A stretch of DNA of 64,000 nt, taken from contig NZ_CP073748.1 in assembly GCF_024398035.1 (NCBI RefSeq), positions 2,765,520 through 2,829,519 on the forward strand, in the 5' to 3' direction. The translations under genes and the position numbers were made by a program. The notes beneath the pieces were generated by a model. The model searched no databases, was not told where the DNA came from, and saw only the letters and a list, made by a program, of their open reading frames with translations. This document shows, one piece after another, positions 60,595 through 64,000 of this stretch; position 1 is the stretch's first letter, and each line of letters opens with the position of its first letter. The DNA is from Kordiimonas sp. SCSIO 12603. Its GTDB lineage: Bacteria; Pseudomonadota; Alphaproteobacteria; Sphingomonadales; Kordiimonadaceae.

Positions 60595-61436
60595 TGTCGT
60601 TTCAAACAGTAAGTGAAACCCAAAGCTTCGGCGGCATCCAGGGCTATTATAGCCACGCAAGCGAAACACTGGGGTGCGAGATGCGCTTTAGCGTGTTCAC
60701 ACCACCGCAGGCGAAAAACGGTAAGGTACCAGTTCTCTGGTACCTGTCGGGCCTTACCTGCACGGAAGATAATGCTACAGTGAAAGCAGGCTTCCAGCGT
60801 GTGGCAAGCGAACTGGGCCTTATGATTATCTGCCCGGATACCAGCCCGCGCGGGGATGATGTACCAGATGATGAAGGATATGATTTCGGCAAAGGTGCGG
60901 GCTTTTATGTAGATGCTACAGAAGAGCCGTGGGCAAAGAATTTCCAGATGTATAGTTACATCACCAAAGAACTCCCTGCCCTAGTTTCAAATGAGTTTGC
61001 AGCCGATATGAACCGCCAAGGCATTACGGGCCATTCTATGGGTGGTCACGGTGCGCTCACGATCTGGCTGAAAAACCGCGATACCTACAAAAGCATTTCT
61101 GCCTTTGCCCCAATCGTGTCGACCTTGAATTGCCCGTGGGGTGAAAAAGCACTCACTGGATATATTAGCGAAAACCGTGAAAATTGGGCAGAGTATGATG
61201 CCTGTGCGCTCCTTGAAAAGCACGGAGCAAGTGATGCTGAGATTCTGATTGATCAAGGGCTTGCCGATAACTTCCTTGAGGGGCAATTAAAGCCTGAACT
61301 CCTTAAAGAAGCATGCGAGAAAACAGGACAAAAGCTAAACTTGCGTATGCAGGAAGGCTATGATCATAGCTATTTCTTTATTGCCAGCTTTATTGAAGAT
61401 CACCTGCGGCATCATGCTGCCGCATTACGAACTTGA
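60594..61436 (+). CDS. fghA: S-formylglutathione hydrolase
   Basis: A 280-residue alpha/beta-hydrolase of the FghA/FrmB/esterase D family. The nucleophile is Ser in TGHSMGGHGALTIW, the substrate-side motif is WYLSGLTCTEDN, and the catalytic His is in EGYDHSYFFI. It splits S-formylglutathione to formate and glutathione. It is translationally coupled to frmA, and a bidirectional terminator follows. With the LysR gene this is a complete formaldehyde detoxification unit. Confidence 0.96.
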   Translation: MSFQTVSETQSFGGIQGYYSHASETLGCEMRFSVFTPPQAKNGKVPVLWYLSGLTCTEDNATVKAGFQRVASELGLMIICPDTSPRGDDVPDDEGYDFGKGAGFYVDATEEPWAKNFQMYSYITKELPALVSNEFAADMNRQGITGHSMGGHGALTIWLKNRDTYKSISAFAPIVSTLNCPWGEKALTGYISENRENWAEYDACALLEKHGASDAEILIDQGLADNFLEGQLKPELLKEACEKTGQKLNLRMQEGYDHSYFFIASFIEDHLRHHAAALRT

Positions 61437-61440
61437 TTAA

Positions 61441-61467
61441 AAAAGGGCGGTCATAACCGCCCTTTTT
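61441..61467. terminator. Bidirectional terminator after fghA
   Basis: GGGCGGT-CATA-ACCGCCC (61445-61462) with A-rich left and T-rich right flanks lies between convergent stop codons. Confidence 0.85.
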
Positions 61468-61941
61468 TTACTGCTCAAGAAGCGCTGCGCCGTAAGGGTT
61501 ATCAATAATCATCAACCAATTCCCATCTTCTTGTCGTCTCAGCACCGCTACAGAGAGGCCTGACTGTTCAATTTTCTGACCATCCGGCGTTGTTCCATTC
61601 ATTTTCCAAGGTGCAAAATGCACAGCAATATCTCCAGAAATTACTACATCATGTCCTGCATATTCAAAATGCGGATTCACAGCAAACCAGCCTTTAAATG
61701 CTTCTTTAATTACCTCAGCATCGGACACTCCTTTGCCCGGTTCAAAGACGATCACAGCATCTTTTTCATAGCTGCTCATCACCCCATCCAGATCACCTTC
61801 ATGGAATGATGCTGTCATAGATTTCACGGCGTTTAGTACAGCCATCTGTTCAGTATTCATTTTCAAATCATCCTCTGCATTAACAGTTGTGGTTAAAAAA
61901 GCTTGCAAAAACACAAGCATGAAAAACGTTATTATTTTCAA
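61468..61941 (-). CDS. Exported SnoaL/DUF4440-like protein
   Basis: A 157-residue protein with a signal peptide (ITFFMLVFLQAFLTTTVNAE) and an NTF2-like fold. The pattern is AVKSMTASFHEGDLDGVMSS, YEKDAVIVFEPGKGVSDAE, and late GNWLMIIDNPYG. Members of this superfamily range from small hydrolases and isomerases to ketosteroid-like binders, and the specific role is unknown. The start is TTG at 61941, supported by AGGAG 8 bp upstream. It is convergent with fghA. Confidence 0.8.
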   Translation of the reverse strand: MKIITFFMLVFLQAFLTTTVNAEDDLKMNTEQMAVLNAVKSMTASFHEGDLDGVMSSYEKDAVIVFEPGKGVSDAEVIKEAFKGWFAVNPHFEYAGHDVVISGDIAVHFAPWKMNGTTPDGQKIEQSGLSVAVLRRQEDGNWLMIIDNPYGAALLEQ

Positions 61942-62033
61942 AGTATTGCTCCTTCTGATTTGATTTCGGCAATAATCAGCTGTCTCCAGAATTCATCTGA
62001 AACGGCTTAATAAGATTTGATTGAAGTTAGGTG

Positions 62034-62840
62034 TTAACCGTAGAGAGCGGCCTCTACCCTTTTCACCAATTTTTGCGGGCATTGGTAATGCGCCGTAGCC
62101 CGTTGCAATTTTAAAACTTTTAAATCATCAACAAGCTTTTCAACGTCTCGCTGGACAGTTTTGTATGCAGGCGCATCATCTACAGCGTATGCTAGGTGTT
62201 CCTCATTAACTCGCCCCAGTTCCTTCGCTTTTGACAGACGTTTAGGGCAACTGCATTTTGCTGTTGAATTTGCCAACCCACAAACCTTCCCTGTGAAACT
62301 CACCACCTGCTTTCGAGCTCTCGACAAGCGTTTACGATAATTTTCCCGACTGATACCAAGCGCTTCCGCAGCTTCGTTATGTTCCAGCTCAAAAACATCA
62401 CCAAGAATATAGGCCATTCGCTGCTCGGCAGGTAGGCAGAGAAGAAGCGCGCTCGTGCAAGCAATGCGCAATTCATTAAGGAGGACAAGATCATCGGCTG
62501 CAGGTGCGGGGTCTACCAGCAAACCATCTTCTAAATCAGCCTGAAACACATCAAAGTTTAACCCCCTGTTACGTTCCAAGCTTCGCTTAGCTGATAGAAG
62601 GTAGTTTACAGCAACCTTATAAACCCACGTGAAAAACTGGCTACGCCCCTCGAATGTAGAAAGCTTGGTAACGACAAGTATCAATATCTCCTGTGTCGCC
62701 TCACCTGCATCATCAGGATTAACGAGCATACGCATTGCCAAACGGTATACCTGATCCTGAACATGCCCTACCACATCAGAAAGAGCTTCCTGATTTCCGC
62801 TTTGAGCGAGCTTAACAATATCTAAAATATCAGGCTGCAT
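62034..62840 (-). CDS. ECF-type sigma factor with Cys-containing C-terminal extension
   Basis: A 268-residue protein. Sigma region 2 covers about residues 18-90 (DDAGEATQEILILVVTKLST), and region 4 about 125-180 (LEHNEAAEALGISRENYRKR). After residue 185 there is an 80-residue extension containing C187, C196, C198 (KVCGLANSTAKCSC) and C254. The CGLxN and CxC motif recalls a known ECF subgroup with a CRC motif, possibly metal- or redox-responsive. No anti-sigma gene is next to it. The ATG has a GGAGG ribosome site. Confidence 0.85.
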   Translation of the reverse strand: MQPDILDIVKLAQSGNQEALSDVVGHVQDQVYRLAMRMLVNPDDAGEATQEILILVVTKLSTFEGRSQFFTWVYKVAVNYLLSAKRSLERNRGLNFDVFQADLEDGLLVDPAPAADDLVLLNELRIACTSALLLCLPAEQRMAYILGDVFELEHNEAAEALGISRENYRKRLSRARKQVVSFTGKVCGLANSTAKCSCPKRLSKAKELGRVNEEHLAYAVDDAPAYKTVQRDVEKLVDDLKVLKLQRATAHYQCPQKLVKRVEAALYG

Positions 62841-62916
62841 ACGTCCTCCTGTTCCAACATTTATATAGTTAGACAGTTAGAGGAAAGAATGTGTGACAGC
62901 TTTTTTTGAAAATAAG

Positions 62917-63423
62917 CTAACTTTTTTCTGGGTCGTCGATTATCTCTGAAGCACACAACAGCATCAGAGTTTCGCCATCGGCCGCCATCATAGGCAAAAA
63001 TATGTTTTCAGTGAAGAAAACAACTTCATTTTCATCACAACATTTAAAAATGGAAAAAAGCGGCTCCCGAGCTAAAGCAGCTTTGCGAAAAGCTTCGCCG
63101 CGCCAACGTCCCTCAGGAGGAGTTTTAGAAAGCTGAATACCTGTGTAGTCTTTACCAAAGATTGCAACAAGCCCCGTACCAAACAAGCGCATGGTGAAGT
63201 CTGAAGCGCCTTCATGCACATCAAGTACATAGATGTACGGCAAATCAACCGTCATCTCTCGTGGATCAAAAGCGTGGCGATCAGGGATACTTGTTTGCCC
63301 TTCCGCACATTTTGTTTTCCACAGTTCATACAGTTTAACAGGAATTGGTGCTTCTGGCGCATCTAGGTATTTTACGATACCACCATCAATTCCAACAGGC
63401 TTGATATCAACTTTCGGTAACAT
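62917..63423 (-). CDS. PAS-domain protein (PAS_5 type)
   Basis: A 168-residue standalone PAS-like protein of the alphaproteobacterial PAS_5 group: LYELWKTKCAEGQTSIPDR near residue 33, MTVDLPYIYVLDVHE near 57, and FTMRLFGTGLVAIFGKDYTG near 76. It has no output domain and no signal peptide. The ligand and partner are unknown. ATG 63423 is chosen for the GGGAG ribosome site; the frame continues eight codons upstream. It lies about 130 bp downstream of the purB end on the same strand. Confidence 0.8.
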   Translation of the reverse strand: MLPKVDIKPVGIDGGIVKYLDAPEAPIPVKLYELWKTKCAEGQTSIPDRHAFDPREMTVDLPYIYVLDVHEGASDFTMRLFGTGLVAIFGKDYTGIQLSKTPPEGRWRGEAFRKAALAREPLFSIFKCCDENEVVFFTENIFLPMMAADGETLMLLCASEIIDDPEKS

Positions 63424-63492
63424 AGCACTCCCACATGCCCCCAACAATCGGCATACATGAACAGATCGCCCACCATTATTCGCGAAAGTTAT

Positions 63493-63523
63493 TAAAAAAG
63501 CGCTACCAAAGAGGCAGCGCTTT
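63493..63523 (-). terminator. Terminator after purB
   Basis: AAAGCGCT (63497-63504) and AGCGCTTT (63516-63523) arms. On the minus strand a T-run follows (TTTTTTAATA). It lies 27 bp past the purB stop codon. Confidence 0.8.
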
Positions 63524-63549
63524 AAGAAGTTTAAAGTCTCTCGTTTGAC

Positions 63550-64000
63550 CTATTCGCCAAACACACGTTTGAAAATCGTATCTACATGTTTGGTGTGGTA
63601 ATCCATATTGAAGAGCTCATCCAGCTCTTCCGCGGAAACCTTGCTTGTTACAGTTTCGTCCGCTTTAAGAAGATCAAGAAGCTGCAGTTCGCCGCGGCTA
63701 TCCCACACTTTCATCGCGTTTTCCTGCACAAGGCGGTATGCATCTTCGCGGCTAACACCAGCTTGCGTTAGTTCAAGCAGTACACGCTGGCTATTTGGCA
63801 GGCCGCCCATCTTGTTCATGTTATCCAGCATGTTATCTGGATATACCAGAAGCTGGTCCATCACGTTTGTGAGACGCGCAAGTGAGAAATCAAGGGCTAC
63901 TGTTGCATCTGGGCCAATATAACGCTCAACAGATGAGTGCGAGATATCCCGTTCATGCCACAGCGCCACATTTTCCATCGCCGGAATACACATAGCGCGG
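63550..64000 (-). CDS. purB: Adenylosuccinate lyase, C-terminal part (cut by window edge)
   Basis: The C-terminal 149 codons of PurB; the frame stays open to the window end, so the 5' part lies outside. The segment ENVALWHERDISHSSVER is a well-conserved PurB stretch, followed by the all-helical C-terminal domain. The enzyme acts twice in purine synthesis, splitting succinyl-AICAR and adenylosuccinate. It is followed by a terminator. Confidence 0.93.
   Translation of the reverse strand, partial: RAMCIPAMENVALWHERDISHSSVERYIGPDATVALDFSLARLTNVMDQLLVYPDNMLDNMNKMGGLPNSQRVLLELTQAGVSREDAYRLVQENAMKVWDSRGELQLLDLLKADETVTSKVSAEELDELFNMDYHTKHVDTIFKRVFGE

Overview
The window reads as a chromosomal segment of a moderate-GC alphaproteobacterium, probably aquatic. 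The signs are a Caulobacter-type sphingolipid locus, DUF2336 and DUF192 proteins, a tandem two-domain cold-shock protein, a candidate CtrA box, a dense cluster of CcrM-type GANTC sites and an alphaproteobacterial-style LexA box. A Kordiimonadales-like host would fit, but that is a guess. I support about 57 protein genes and one tRNA (Leu, UAA). There is no rRNA, CRISPR array or recognisable transposase. No gene-free stretch exceeds about 270 bp.

Layout. 1-8.2 kb holds housekeeping genes: thioesterase, DUF192, double cold-shock protein, NhaB, an XdhC plus MoeA/MobA-like fusion pair for molybdenum cofactor maturation, RecX and a class V aminotransferase. 8.5-20.6 kb is a sphingolipid island: acyl-ACP synthetase, ceramide reductase-like protein, ACP and serine palmitoyltransferase. 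A nucleotidyltransferase-like protein and a ceramide-kinase-like lipid kinase follow on the other strand. Next come a secreted DUF2141 protein, an LptF/LptG-type permease pair, a flippase and a ceramide synthase-like acyltransferase. 20.6-28.2 kb holds an orphan acyl-CoA carboxyltransferase, RecG, SdhE and Mfd.

28.4-36.7 kb is mixed: a small outer-membrane barrel, a DsbA-like protein, a mini flagellar-rod-like protein, MoaA, a D-Ala-D-Ala dipeptidase, NAD kinase, a CPBP protease and a DUF2336/PAS-histidine kinase operon. That operon is preceded by nine GANTC sites in 145 bp. 37-42.5 kb holds a flavin reductase, FlgL, FlgK and an EAL protein. 42.6-51.7 kb holds a LexA-like peptidase without a DNA-binding domain behind a LexA-like box, a threonine aldolase-like enzyme, an ECF sigma/membrane partner pair, an M1 peptidase/DUF6702 pair, and a TonB receptor with acidic/His-rich insertions behind two small His/Cys-containing exported proteins.

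52.3-53.9 kb is a 1.6-kb mini-island. It is bounded by an exact 18-bp direct repeat of the tRNA-Leu 3' end and carries one gene, a TIR-like protein, with no integrase. 54-64 kb returns to core genes: esterase, PurU, an XRE/CPBP pair, a CinA-type protein, a LysR regulator divergent from the glutathione-dependent formaldehyde pathway (FrmA, FghA), an ECF sigma factor with a Cys-containing C-terminal extension, a PAS protein and the 3' end of purB.

The two strongest candidates for under-described biology are the sphingolipid synthesis, head-group and export locus, and the TIR mini-island. The GANTC cluster and the LexA-box/S24 gene are the best regulatory leads. All family assignments are from reading translated sequence and recalled family motifs; no searches were run.
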